Positions 16,446 to 24,666 of a DNA stretch of 64,000 nt are shown piece by piece. Under the pieces are notes generated by a model, which had not been told where the DNA came from, made no database searches, and saw nothing but the letters and a program-made list of their open reading frames with translations. Source of the DNA: Rhodococcus sp. 4CII (GTDB lineage Bacteria > Actinomycetota > Actinomycetes > Mycobacteriales > Mycobacteriaceae); the NCBI RefSeq assembly GCF_014256275.1, contig NZ_JACCFE010000002.1:3824001-3888000 (forward strand), in the 5' to 3' direction. Position 1 is the first letter of the stretch; every line of letters starts with the position of its first letter. The position numbers were made by a program, and so were the translations under genes.

Positions 16446-16455
16446 TTGTTTCCTA
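16446..16455 (-). promoter_or_regulatory. Second core element of operator A
   Basis: TAGGAAACAA on the minus strand, in direct repeat with the core of 16417-16435 and two helical turns from it. It overlaps the last codon of the XRE-cupin gene. The spacing suggests cooperative binding of two dimers on one face of the DNA. Confidence 0.55.
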
Positions 16456-17073
16456 TCGGGACGTGGGCCGGACGTCGTCCGGGAGTGCGGGGGCGAGAAT
16501 CCACAGGACGGTCGCGGTCTCGTCGCCGAGCGCGCGGAAGCTGTGCGGCAGCTGCGGCGAGAAGGTGAAGGCGTCCCCGGTCGCGAGCGTCACGTCCTCC
16601 CCGGCCCCCGCGCCGTTGAAGGAAATGCCGATCCGGCCCGAGACGATGTAGACGAATGCGACGTCGACGGGCAGTTCGTACGTCTCGGAGCCGCTGCCGC
16701 CGCCGGGTTCGATCCGGCTCAGGAGCGACTGGATGCGGCGCTCGCCGAACGGGGTGAGCAGAAACTCGGTCATGCGCTCCCCGCCGAAGCTGATCGGCGG
16801 ATACGCGTCGGCACGGACCACCTCACCTGCGGCGGAGTTCTCGAACAACGATCCGACGGGGATGTTCAGGGCGGTGCAGATCCGCACGAGCGTGGCCACC
16901 GACGCGCTCGCATGGTCCCGTTCGATCTTCGACAGGTAGCCCTTGGTGATGCCGCAGCCGGCGGCCAGTTCGTCGAGGGTGAGGCGCTGAGCCTGCCGGG
17001 CCGCCTTCAGTCGGGGGCCGATCCTGGGTGCGTCGACGCCCGACGGACCTTCGGTTGCGAGCTCGTTCGCCAT
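16453..17073 (-). CDS. XRE-family regulator with C-terminal cupin
   Basis: A 206-residue regulator. An N-terminal Cro/C1-type helix-turn-helix (about residues 20-75, LTLDELAAGCGITKGYLSKI) is followed by a cupin sensor domain (about 110-195, with PVDVAFVYIVSGRIGI and TFSPQLPHSF). This PuuR/SutR-like layout is common for regulators of amino-acid and polyamine catabolism, where the cupin binds the small effector. ATG 17073 has AAGGA 8 bases upstream. It lies between the permease operon (same strand) and the divergent ureohydrolase, so it is flanked by the two operator copies it most likely binds. Whether it represses or activates cannot be told. Confidence 0.87.
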   Translation of the reverse strand: MANELATEGPSGVDAPRIGPRLKAARQAQRLTLDELAAGCGITKGYLSKIERDHASASVATLVRICTALNIPVGSLFENSAAGEVVRADAYPPISFGGERMTEFLLTPFGERRIQSLLSRIEPGGGSGSETYELPVDVAFVYIVSGRIGISFNGAGAGEDVTLATGDAFTFSPQLPHSFRALGDETATVLWILAPALPDDVRPTSR

Positions 17074-17099
17074 GCATCGATCCTTCGTTGTGTCTCGTA

Positions 17100-17118
17100 T
17101 AGGAAACAAGTGTTGACA
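17100..17118 (+). promoter_or_regulatory. Operator B overlapping the ureohydrolase promoter
   Basis: TAGGAAACAAGTGTTGACA, 18 of 19 identical to operator A and in the same relation to a consensus TTGACA -35 (17113-17118). A related core AAGGAAACGA follows at 17131-17140, about three helical turns on. It is placed between the divergent XRE-cupin and ureohydrolase starts. Confidence 0.7.
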
Positions 17119-17182
17119 AGAATGCGTTCCAAGGAAACGATACGACGACGCCACGTCTCCGGCACACACCGAAGGATTTCCG

Positions 17183-18274
17183 ATGACCAATGACGAAATA
17201 CAGGGCCCAATCGACGCGTCCCGCATCCAAGGCCCAATCGACGCGTCCCGCATCCAAGGCCCAATCGACGCGTCCCGCATCCAAGGCCCCGTCGACGCGA
17301 CCCGCACCCCGCGCTACGCCGAGCCCAGCACGTTCGCCCGACTCCCCCGGCTCGACGAGGTGTCCCGCGCCGACGTCACGGTGATGGGCGTCCCGTTCGA
17401 CTCCGGCGTCAGCTACCGCCCCGGCGCGCGATTCGGTCCGGGCCACATCCGTGCGTCGTCGAAGCTCCTGCGTCCGTACAACCCGGCCCTGGACGTGCAT
17501 CCCTTCGCGGCGCAGCAGGTCGCCGACTTCGGCGACATCGGCGTCAACCCGTTCGACATCCAGGAGGCGCTGGCCACCGTCGACGGCGCCGTCACCGACC
17601 TCCGCAAGGACGGCTCGACCGTGCTGACGCTCGGCGGCGACCACACCATCGCCCTGCCGATCCTGCGGTCCCTCGCCCGCGACCACGGTCCGATCGCCGT
17701 CCTGCACTTCGACGCGCACCTCGACACGTGGGACACCTACTTCGGCGCCCCCTTCACGCACGGCACCCCGTTCCGGCGGGCCAGCGAGGAGGGACTGATC
17801 GACCTCGAGCGTTCGCAGCACATCGGCATCCGCGGCCCGCTGTACAGCAAGAAGGACCTCGAGGACGACGCCGTTCTCGGCTTCCAGGTGATCCGCTCCG
17901 ACGACTACGAGGTGGACGGCGTCGCCAGCATCGTCGAACGGATGCGCCGACGGCTCGACGGCGGTCCGGTCTACGTGTCGGTGGACATCGACGTCCTCGA
18001 TCCCGCGCACGCACCGGGCACCGGAACACCCGAGGCCGGCGGCATGACGTCCCGCGAACTGCTGAACACGCTGCGCGGACTCGTCGGCCTGAACGTGGTC
18101 GGTGCCGACATCGTGGAGGTCGCGCCCGCGTACGACCACGCCGAGATCACCGGCATCGCGGCGGCGCACGTCGCGTACGAGTTGCTGTCGGTGCTCGCGA
18201 TCAACGCATCGACGGCGCCGGGACGGGCCGCCCGCGGCGAGGCGCTCCGGCAGGCGGCGTATGTGACGAAGTGA
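17183..18274 (+). CDS. Ureohydrolase, probable guanidinobutyrase (agmatinase family)
   Basis: A 363-residue manganese ureohydrolase. Metal ligands are visible at GGDHTIALP (His154), LHFDAHLDTWD (Asp177, His179, Asp181) and VDIDVLDPAHAPGTGTPE. It belongs to the agmatinase/guanidinobutyrase branch, which releases urea from agmatine or 4-guanidinobutyrate. The oxidase-amidase-permease cluster and shared operator suggest 4-guanidinobutyrate to 4-aminobutyrate plus urea. Start ATG 17183 has GAAGGA six bases upstream. The N-terminus is odd: the nine-residue unit IQGPIDASR is repeated four times in tandem before the normal family start (TPRYAEPSTFARLPR). Agmatinase remains an alternative, but no arginine decarboxylase is seen. 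Confidence 0.85.
   Translation: MTNDEIQGPIDASRIQGPIDASRIQGPIDASRIQGPVDATRTPRYAEPSTFARLPRLDEVSRADVTVMGVPFDSGVSYRPGARFGPGHIRASSKLLRPYNPALDVHPFAAQQVADFGDIGVNPFDIQEALATVDGAVTDLRKDGSTVLTLGGDHTIALPILRSLARDHGPIAVLHFDAHLDTWDTYFGAPFTHGTPFRRASEEGLIDLERSQHIGIRGPLYSKKDLEDDAVLGFQVIRSDDYEVDGVASIVERMRRRLDGGPVYVSVDIDVLDPAHAPGTGTPEAGGMTSRELLNTLRGLVGLNVVGADIVEVAPAYDHAEITGIAAAHVAYELLSVLAINASTAPGRAARGEALRQAAYVTK
17198..17305 (+). repeat. Four tandem 27-base units inside the ureohydrolase gene
   Basis: Units at 17198-17224, 17225-17251, 17252-17278 and 17279-17305 each encode IQGPIDASR (the last IQGPVDATR). Units 2 and 3 are identical at the DNA level, unit 1 differs at two bases and unit 4 is the most diverged, so the expansion is recent and in frame. 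It multiplies a GPxDASR motif that I recall as normally occurring once near the family N-terminus. Confidence 0.9.
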
Positions 18275-18321
18275 TTCCCATTGGCGCGTGGGGGCGGGGG
18301 GAAGGCACTACCCTCGGGCGC

Positions 18322-19068
18322 ATGGCTATCGGGGTGAAGGTCCGAAGGTTCTCCAAGATCGCACCACTACTGCTCGCCGGAGCGCTCGCCGCCGTGTTGC
18401 CGGGGAATGCCGCGGCCGAACCCGTCCGAGGTCCGGACGTGGCGTCGTGGCAACACCCGGGAGGGTCGCCGATCGACTGGTTCGCCGTCCGCAACGCCGG
18501 CCACGACTTCTCGATGGTCAAGGCGACCGAGAGCCTGAACTACGTCAATCCGTACTTCGTGCAGGACTGCCTCGCCATGCGGGTGGCCGGGGTCGCGCGG
18601 GGCGCGTACCACTACGCCGACCCCGCGCAGTCGCCCGAGGCGCAGGCCACGTTCTACTCGACGGTGGTGCTGGGCATCAACGGTCCCGGCGACCTGCCGC
18701 CCGTTCTCGATCTGGAAGTGTCCAACGGATTGCCGCCCGCGGCCCTGATCGACTGGACGCACCGTTACCTGAACACGGTCCAATCGCTCACGGGACGTCA
18801 GCCGATCATCTACACCTACCCGACCTTCTGGCGGACGGCGATGGCGAACACCACCGAGTTCGCGGGATACCCGCTGTGGATCGCCGACTACAACGGTCGG
18901 AACGTCCCCGGTCCGCTGCCCGGCGGCTGGGGCAACTGGACGTTCTGGCAGTACACCAGCACCGGGCGCATCCCGGGAGTCAACGGCGACGTCGACCTCA
19001 ACGTCTACAGCGGGGCGCAGGGCGACTTCGCGCGGTACTCCAACAGCGCGTCCCCGTTCGGCAGCTGA
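18322..19068 (+). CDS. Secreted GH25 (Chalaropsis-type) lysozyme
   Basis: A 248-residue exported muramidase. Residues 1-35 are a Sec-type signal (basic start, hydrophobic core LLLAGALAAVLPG, cleavage near NAAA-EP). The mature protein is a single GH25 domain: GPDVASWQHPG (catalytic-site Asp), MVKATESLNYVNPYF, GAYHYADPAQSPEAQA, VLDLEVSNG (catalytic Glu region), and WTFWQYTSTGRIPGVNGDVDLN. GH25 enzymes cut the N-acetylmuramic acid to N-acetylglucosamine bond of peptidoglycan. It stands alone between the ureohydrolase and furA, 47 bases after the former, and need not share its function. It probably serves wall turnover or attack on other bacteria. Confidence 0.9.
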   Translation: MAIGVKVRRFSKIAPLLLAGALAAVLPGNAAAEPVRGPDVASWQHPGGSPIDWFAVRNAGHDFSMVKATESLNYVNPYFVQDCLAMRVAGVARGAYHYADPAQSPEAQATFYSTVVLGINGPGDLPPVLDLEVSNGLPPAALIDWTHRYLNTVQSLTGRQPIIYTYPTFWRTAMANTTEFAGYPLWIADYNGRNVPGPLPGGWGNWTFWQYTSTGRIPGVNGDVDLNVYSGAQGDFARYSNSASPFGS

Positions 19069-19140
19069 CCCTGCCTGCGGCGCCGAAAGTCGGGCCGAAT
19101 CGGGTCTCCCGGTGTGCACTTCAGGCGAATAATCTGGGGC

Positions 19141-19197
19141 TGCGACATTAATTTTCGCAAAGTCTGGGTTCAGTCCAGAAAAGTAAGTCATAGTGGG
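19141..19197 (+). promoter_or_regulatory. furA promoter/operator region
   Basis: An AT-rich stretch between the lysozyme and furA. It contains two short dyads, TGCGA...TCGCA (19141-19159) and TCTGG...CCAGA (19163-19179), followed by AGAAAAGTAAGTCATAGTG. It resembles the AT-rich autoregulatory furA operator described in mycobacteria. The resemblance is from memory and not aligned. Confidence 0.5.
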
Positions 19198-19209
19198 TGA
19201 GTGCCGTCG

Positions 19210-19644
19210 ATGCCGGATTACGCAGAGCTGCTGCGTGGTGCTGAACTTCGCGTGACCCGCCCCAGGGTCGCGGTGCTGGAGGCGGTGCATGCACGTCCGC
19301 ACGCCGATACCGAGACGATCTTCGGGGCAGTACGCACGGTCCTGGAGGGGGTCTCCCGACAGGCCGTGTACGACGTGCTGCACGCCGTGACCGCCGCGGG
19401 GCTCGTGCGCCGGATTCAGCCACCCGGGTCCGTTGCCCGCTACGAGTCGCGAGTCGGCGACAACCACCACCACGTCATCTGCCGGTCCTGCGGGGCCATC
19501 GCCGACGTCGACTGCGCCGTCGGCGAGGCGCCCTGCCTGACACCGTCCGACGACAGCGGTTTCGTCGTCGACGAGGCGGAGGTCGTGTACTGGGGCCGTT
19601 GTCCCGACTGCTCCACGTCACATACGTCCCGATTATCCCAATGA
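19210..19644 (+). CDS. furA: FurA, redox/iron-responsive repressor of katG
   Basis: A 144-residue Fur-family regulator (147 if GTG 19201 is used). The winged-helix region reads ELRVTRPRVAVLEAV and SRQAVYDVLHAV. The metal region has NHHHVICRSCGAIADVDC and a C-terminal CPDC. FurA proteins sit directly before katG in actinomycetes, repress both genes and are relieved by peroxide. ATG 19210 is favoured by GGGTGA nine bases upstream; GTG 19201 lies too close to it. The katG start follows 36 bases after the stop, so the two are co-transcribed, as in mycobacteria and streptomycetes. Confidence 0.92.
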   Translation: MPDYAELLRGAELRVTRPRVAVLEAVHARPHADTETIFGAVRTVLEGVSRQAVYDVLHAVTAAGLVRRIQPPGSVARYESRVGDNHHHVICRSCGAIADVDCAVGEAPCLTPSDDSGFVVDEAEVVYWGRCPDCSTSHTSRLSQ

Positions 19645-19680
19645 CCACAGCCCGATTCGCTCACTCTTGGAAGGAATGCT

Positions 19681-21909
19681 GTGTCCGATAGCTGCCCGGT
19701 CGCTCATGAGGGAAAGTCTCAGAGCACCAGTGAAAGTGAAAACCCCGCAATCCCGTCGCCCACTGCCAAGGAGCATCGGCCGAGTACCAACCGCGACTGG
19801 TGGCCGAACCAGCCGGATCTGTCGGTGCTGCACGCCCACTCGTCCAAGTCGAACCCGATGGGCGAAAACTTCGACTACGCCGAAGAGTTCGCGAAGCTCG
19901 ACGTCGAGGCGCTCAAGCGTGACGTCATCGCGTTGATGACGGCTTCGCAGGACTGGTGGCCGGCTGACTACGGCCACTACGGCGGTCTGTTCATCCGGAT
20001 GAGCTGGCACGCCGCGGGCACGTACCGCATCGCCGACGGTCGCGGCGGCGGCGGCCAGGGCGCCCAGCGCTTCGCCCCGCTCAACAGCTGGCCCGACAAC
20101 GCGAACCTCGACAAGGCCCGTCGCTTGCTGTGGCCCGTGAAGCAGAAGTACGGCAAGCAGATCTCCTGGGCCGACCTCCTCGTCTTCGCCGGCAACTGCG
20201 CCCTCGAGTCGATGGGCTTCAAGACGTTCGGATTCGGCTTCGGTCGTGAGGACATCTGGGAGCCCGAGGAGATCTACTGGGGTCCTGAGGACACCTGGCT
20301 CGGCGACGAGCGCTACAGCGGCGACCGCGAACTCTCGGGTCCGCTCGGCGCCGTGCAGATGGGCCTCATCTACGTGAACCCGGAGGGACCGAACGGCCAG
20401 CCGGATCCGCTGGCAGCCGCCCGCGACATCCGGGAGACGTTCGCCCGCATGGCGATGAACGACGTGGAGACCGCGGCGCTGATCGCCGGTGGACACACGT
20501 TCGGCAAGACACACGGCGCAGGCGACGCCGACCTGGTCGGTCCCGAACCGGAAGCCGCCCCGATCGAGCAGCAGGGCCTGGGCTGGAAGAGCGCCTTCGG
20601 CACCGGCGTCGGCAAGGACGCGATCACCAGTGGTCTCGAGGTCGTGTGGACGCCCACTCCGACCAAGTGGGACAACAGCTTCCTCGAGGTGCTGTACGGC
20701 TACGAGTGGGAGCTGACCAAGAGCCCCGCCGGTGCCTGGCAGTGGACCGCGAAGGACGGCGCGGGCGCGGGCACCATTCCCGACCCGTTCGACTCGTCGG
20801 CGGGACGCGCCCCGACGATGCTGACCACGGATCTGTCGCTACGCGTCGACCCGGCCTACGAGAAGATCACCCGGCGGTGGCTCGACCACCCGGAGGAGTT
20901 CGCCGAGGAGTTCGCCAAGGCGTGGTACAAGCTGCTGCACCGCGACATGGGACCCGTCACGCGCTACCTCGGCCCGTGGGTGCCCGAGGCGCAGCTGTGG
21001 CAGGACCCCGTTCCCGCCGCCGATCAGAAGCTGATCGGTGACACGGAGATCGCCGCTCTCAAGAGCAAGATCCTCGACTCGGGGCTGTCCATCTCCCAGC
21101 TGGTGTCCACCGCCTGGGCGTCGGCGGCCAGCTTCCGCGGCACCGACATGCGTGGCGGCGCCAACGGAGCGCGTATCCGCCTTGCGCCGCAGAAGGATTG
21201 GGAGGTGAACAACCCGGCCGAGCTGTCCACGGTGCTGCAGACCCTGGAACAGATCCAGCAGGACTTCAACTCCTCGCAGTCCGGTGGGGTGTCGGTCTCC
21301 CTCGCCGACCTGATCGTCCTCGCCGGAACCGCGGCGGTCGAGAAGGCGGCGAAGAATGCCGGACAGGACGTCACGGTCCCGTTCACGCCGGGGCGCACGG
21401 ATGCCACCCAGGAGCAGACCGACGTGGAATCGTTCGCGGTGCTCGAACCGCGCGCCGACGGCTTCCGCAACTATCTCCGCGCCGGAGAGAAGTTGCCCGC
21501 CGAGGCGCTCCTCGTCGATCGCGCCTACCTGCTGACGCTGACCGCCCCGGAGATGACGGTCCTCGTCGGCGGCCTGCGGGCCCTGGGCGCCAACTACGGA
21601 CAGACCAAGCACGGCGTCTTCACCGACAAGTCCGAGGCGCTGACGAACGACTTCTTCGTCAACCTGCTCGACATGGGCACGGAGTGGAAGGGATCGGACT
21701 CGGCCGAGAACGTCTACGAAGGCAACGACCGTGCCACCGGCAAGGCCAAGTGGACGGCCACCGCCGTCGACCTCGTCTTCGGATCGAACTCGCAACTGCG
21801 CAGTCTCGCCGAGGTTTACGCCACCGACGACGCGAAGGGGAAGTTCGTGCAGGACTTCGCGGACGCGTGGGTCAAGGTGATGAACCTCGACCGGTTCGAC
21901 ATCGCCTGA
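19681..21909 (+). CDS. katG: Catalase-peroxidase KatG
   Basis: A 742-residue bifunctional catalase-peroxidase of normal length. The distal active site FIRMSWHAAGTYR (Arg106, Trp109, His110) and the proximal haem ligand GGHTFGKTHGA (about residue 270) are intact. The N-terminal haem domain is followed by the degenerate C-terminal duplicate domain. It removes hydrogen peroxide in the cytoplasm. The GTG start is set by GGAAGGA five bases upstream; the nearby ATG at 19676 is out of frame. It lies directly behind furA and is followed by a strong hairpin terminator. Confidence 0.96.
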   Translation: MSDSCPVAHEGKSQSTSESENPAIPSPTAKEHRPSTNRDWWPNQPDLSVLHAHSSKSNPMGENFDYAEEFAKLDVEALKRDVIALMTASQDWWPADYGHYGGLFIRMSWHAAGTYRIADGRGGGGQGAQRFAPLNSWPDNANLDKARRLLWPVKQKYGKQISWADLLVFAGNCALESMGFKTFGFGFGREDIWEPEEIYWGPEDTWLGDERYSGDRELSGPLGAVQMGLIYVNPEGPNGQPDPLAAARDIRETFARMAMNDVETAALIAGGHTFGKTHGAGDADLVGPEPEAAPIEQQGLGWKSAFGTGVGKDAITSGLEVVWTPTPTKWDNSFLEVLYGYEWELTKSPAGAWQWTAKDGAGAGTIPDPFDSSAGRAPTMLTTDLSLRVDPAYEKITRRWLDHPEEFAEEFAKAWYKLLHRDMGPVTRYLGPWVPEAQLWQDPVPAADQKLIGDTEIAALKSKILDSGLSISQLVSTAWASAASFRGTDMRGGANGARIRLAPQKDWEVNNPAELSTVLQTLEQIQQDFNSSQSGGVSVSLADLIVLAGTAAVEKAAKNAGQDVTVPFTPGRTDATQEQTDVESFAVLEPRADGFRNYLRAGEKLPAEALLVDRAYLLTLTAPEMTVLVGGLRALGANYGQTKHGVFTDKSEALTNDFFVNLLDMGTEWKGSDSAENVYEGNDRATGKAKWTATAVDLVFGSNSQLRSLAEVYATDDAKGKFVQDFADAWVKVMNLDRFDIA

Positions 21910-21920
21910 TCGTCTCCACC

Positions 21921-21958
21921 CACGACACCTCGCGAGCTCCCACTCGCGGGGTGTCGTG
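21921..21958. terminator. Hairpin terminator between katG and a convergent MFS gene
   Basis: A 16-base stem (21921-21936 with 21943-21958, one G-T wobble) and a 6-base loop (CTCCCA), 12 bases after the katG stop and just before the stop of the opposing MFS gene. It is probably bidirectional. Confidence 0.8.
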
Positions 21959-21969
21959 CTGTCTGCCGG

Positions 21970-23145
21970 TCATGCGCGGGTGAGGTGCCGATCCTTCGCC
22001 TTCCGCCCGACTCCGACGGATACCAGCATGAGCAGTGCGGCCCCGAGAAAGCAGATGGCGTAGCCGAGGTGCGGTGCGAGCACCGAGATGACGAAGGGGA
22101 CCGCGAAGCCGATGTAGATGAGGCAGTAGAAGACCGCCACGGTCTGTGCGAGTTCGTCTGCCGGCGCCAGATTTTCGACGGACGCGAGACCGGAGCCGAG
22201 CAGGATGCCGTAGCAGGATCCGAGGAGGAATGCCGCCACGACGATCGCGGCGACAGCCAGCGCGCCGTGCGTGTACGCGACGACGGTCGCGGCGCCGAAT
22301 CCCAGCACTCCGAGGGTGATGCCGACGCCGATGCCGGTGGCGTCGTCCTGCTGCGACCACCGTTTGGCCCACGGCTGGATCACCGCGCCGGTGAGCAGTG
22401 TCAGCGCCGCGACGAGACCGGTGAATGCCACCGAGGTGGAGCGCAGCGACTCGGACACCAGCGGAGGAAGGGTTGCGAACGATACGGTCGCGACGCCGAA
22501 CACCCACGGCGCCCAGGGCGCGATGCCCCAGCGGAATTGCCGGGTCGACAGCGCGGACAGCGATTTCGCGGAGCCGCTCGTGGCGCGGCCCCGCGCATCA
22601 GGCACCGACCACACCATCGCCAGCGCGCCGATCATCAACGCGATGTGCACCAGGTACGGGAGCAGTTCGGGGGCGGGCAGCCACTGTGCGATCACACCGG
22701 CGAACAGGGCTCCGCAGCCGAATCCGGCGGACAACGACACGGCGGCGCGGCGCGCCCCCGCCCCGGCCGGAGCGTCGGTGCTGAGTTCCTTCATCCAGGC
22801 GGTGCCTGCGCCGAACGCCATGCCGGAGGCGAGCCCGGCCAGCACCCGTCCCAGATACAGCAGGTCGGGGACGGCGGCGCCCGCGATCAGGACGAGCGAC
22901 GAGACGATGCCGACGGGAATCATGGGGCGGACCACCGCCCGCCGGCCGAACCGGTCGGACACACGCCCGAAGTACAGCAGGGCGGGGATCAACCCGACCA
23001 CGTACGAGGCGAGCATCGCGGTGAACGAGCCGTTTCCGAGACCGAGATGCTCACGGTAGACGAGCTGCATCGGTGCGAACTGGTTGGCACCCCAACTGAC
23101 CGCGAACATCGCGGCGGCGAGGCGGACCCACGGCGAGAGCATCAC
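21970..23145 (-). CDS. MFS transporter
   Basis: A 391-residue major-facilitator protein with twelve predicted helices. The typical loop motif between helices 2 and 3 is GRVSDRFGRRAV. The start may be GTG 23145 or ATG 23142, both behind GGGAGG. The protein begins almost directly with helix 1 and ends in a short basic tail (GRKAKDRHLTRA). Substrate and direction cannot be inferred; the layout resembles YcaD/AraJ-like drug or sugar efflux pumps. It is a single-gene unit, convergent with katG and divergent from the amidase. Confidence 0.85.
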   Translation of the reverse strand: MMLSPWVRLAAAMFAVSWGANQFAPMQLVYREHLGLGNGSFTAMLASYVVGLIPALLYFGRVSDRFGRRAVVRPMIPVGIVSSLVLIAGAAVPDLLYLGRVLAGLASGMAFGAGTAWMKELSTDAPAGAGARRAAVSLSAGFGCGALFAGVIAQWLPAPELLPYLVHIALMIGALAMVWSVPDARGRATSGSAKSLSALSTRQFRWGIAPWAPWVFGVATVSFATLPPLVSESLRSTSVAFTGLVAALTLLTGAVIQPWAKRWSQQDDATGIGVGITLGVLGFGAATVVAYTHGALAVAAIVVAAFLLGSCYGILLGSGLASVENLAPADELAQTVAVFYCLIYIGFAVPFVISVLAPHLGYAICFLGAALLMLVSVGVGRKAKDRHLTRA

Positions 23146-23284
23146 CCGATCCTCCCAGAGCCCGTAGCGCGGCGAAGTATCAACTATTCACAGCCCGGGC
23201 CCCTCATTCCTGTGCAGACTGGCCGTGTGCGTCGGGTTCGGGGACCACTAGCGTCGACCCTCGAGCACGAGCCGAGGAGGACAT

Positions 23285-24646
23285 GTGTGGGGTAACGACG
23301 GCGGCTGGGTCGGCTCGGACGCGCATGCGATCGCCCGCGCCGTGACGAACCGCGAAGTGTCCGCGAGCGAGGTGCTGGCTGACCACCTGGCGCACATCAA
23401 GGCCCGGAACCCGGAGCTGAACGCGCTGGTCACGGTCGCCGAGGATCAGGCGATCCACGCAGCCGACGACCTCGACAGCCGCATCGGCAGAGGTGAGGAC
23501 GTCGGTCCGCTGGCCGGGGTCCCGTTCACGGTGAAGGACCTGATCGCGACCGCCGGCGTTCGGACGACGGCGGGATCGCGCGCGCTCGAACACAACGTGC
23601 CGCGCGTCGACGCCCCCGCGGTGGCCGCGATGAGGGCGGCCGGCGCCATTCTCGTCGGCAAGACGAACACCCCCGAGTTCGGGGCGAGCGGCCTCACCCA
23701 CAACGACCTCTTCGGGTACACCGTGAACCCGCTCCGGCCCGACGGTGTTCCCCGCTCCCCCGGCGGGTCGAGCGGCGGCGAGGCGGCGGCGATCGCCTCC
23801 GGGATGAGTGTCGTGGGGCTCGGCACCGATTTCGGTGGCTCGGTGCGCTGGCCCGCCCACTGCACGGGACTGCGTTCCGTGCGCCCGACGATCGGCCGGG
23901 TGGACCCGGACGGCCAGTATCCCGGCGTTCCGTCGGGGGAGCATCTGCTGACCAATCCGGCGACGATGCACGGCACGCTGCAGACGATCGGCCCCATGGC
24001 GCGGACCCTGGACGACGCGGCACTCGTGCTGCGGGTGCTCTCGTCCCGGCAGTACCGCTGGACCGATCCGCGCTCGGTGGACCACTCCCGCCTCGACATT
24101 ACGTGGGCGCCCGGCGAGGGAACCGTCCCCGTCGACGAAGAGATCGTCTCCGCCGTCGCCGGTGCCGCCGACGGGCTCGGTGCCCGCGCGTACCGGGGTG
24201 CGGCACTGGCGGAGGGCAACGCGTTGTTCGGGAGGTTGCGGTCGGTCGAAACCCACACCGACATCGAGGAACTCGGCACCGGTTTCGGGGCGAACGTCGC
24301 CACGATGCTCGCCGACGTGCAGGACGTGGACCGCCGTCTGGTGGAACGGCTCTGGGCGCAGCGGTCGGAACTCGTGCATCGCCTGCTCGGCGAGATGGGC
24401 GACGTCCTCGTCCTGCCCGTCGCCTCGATCCCGGCGCCGCCGCTCGGGGACGAACTGTTCGACGTCGGTGGGCAGTCGCTCACGTGGGCGCAGGCGCTGG
24501 CGAGTTGCCGCGCGATCAGCGTCACGGGACTGCCGTCCGTCGTGGTCCCGGTGGGAAACACGAAGTCCGGGTTGCCGATCGGCGTGCAGATCGTCGCGCG
24601 CCCGTGGTGCGAGCACGTCGCACTGGCCGTGGCTGCCCAGTTGTAG
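23285..24646 (+). CDS. Amidase-signature family hydrolase
   Basis: A 453-residue amidase with the Ser-cis-Ser-Lys triad: Lys84 (PFTVKDL), the Gly/Ser loop SPGGSSGGEAAA (Ser162/163) and nucleophile Ser186 in GTDFGGSVRWPA. Such enzymes hydrolyse amides, carbamoyl or ureido compounds in the cytoplasm. The start is GTG 23285, four bases after GAGGAGG; the ATG two bases earlier is out of frame. It faces a CoA-transferase gene and stands at the left edge of the molybdenum-hydroxylase/hydantoinase island. It may therefore hydrolyse a ring-opened amide from that pathway, although this is only positional. Confidence 0.87.
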   Translation: MWGNDGGWVGSDAHAIARAVTNREVSASEVLADHLAHIKARNPELNALVTVAEDQAIHAADDLDSRIGRGEDVGPLAGVPFTVKDLIATAGVRTTAGSRALEHNVPRVDAPAVAAMRAAGAILVGKTNTPEFGASGLTHNDLFGYTVNPLRPDGVPRSPGGSSGGEAAAIASGMSVVGLGTDFGGSVRWPAHCTGLRSVRPTIGRVDPDGQYPGVPSGEHLLTNPATMHGTLQTIGPMARTLDDAALVLRVLSSRQYRWTDPRSVDHSRLDITWAPGEGTVPVDEEIVSAVAGAADGLGARAYRGAALAEGNALFGRLRSVETHTDIEELGTGFGANVATMLADVQDVDRRLVERLWAQRSELVHRLLGEMGDVLVLPVASIPAPPLGDELFDVGGQSLTWAQALASCRAISVTGLPSVVVPVGNTKSGLPIGVQIVARPWCEHVALAVAAQL

Positions 24647-24666
24647 GCGGCCACTGCCGATCCAGG

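Noticed and set aside
17198..17305. Short CRISPR-like repeat array
   Set aside because: The 27-base units are contiguous with no spacers and lie in frame within a clear coding gene.
17009..17307. A longer minus-strand protein including repeated MRDASIGPW units upstream of the XRE-cupin regulator
   Set aside because: It is the antisense reading of the tandem repeat in the ureohydrolase. The regulator has a proper ribosome site and start at 17073.
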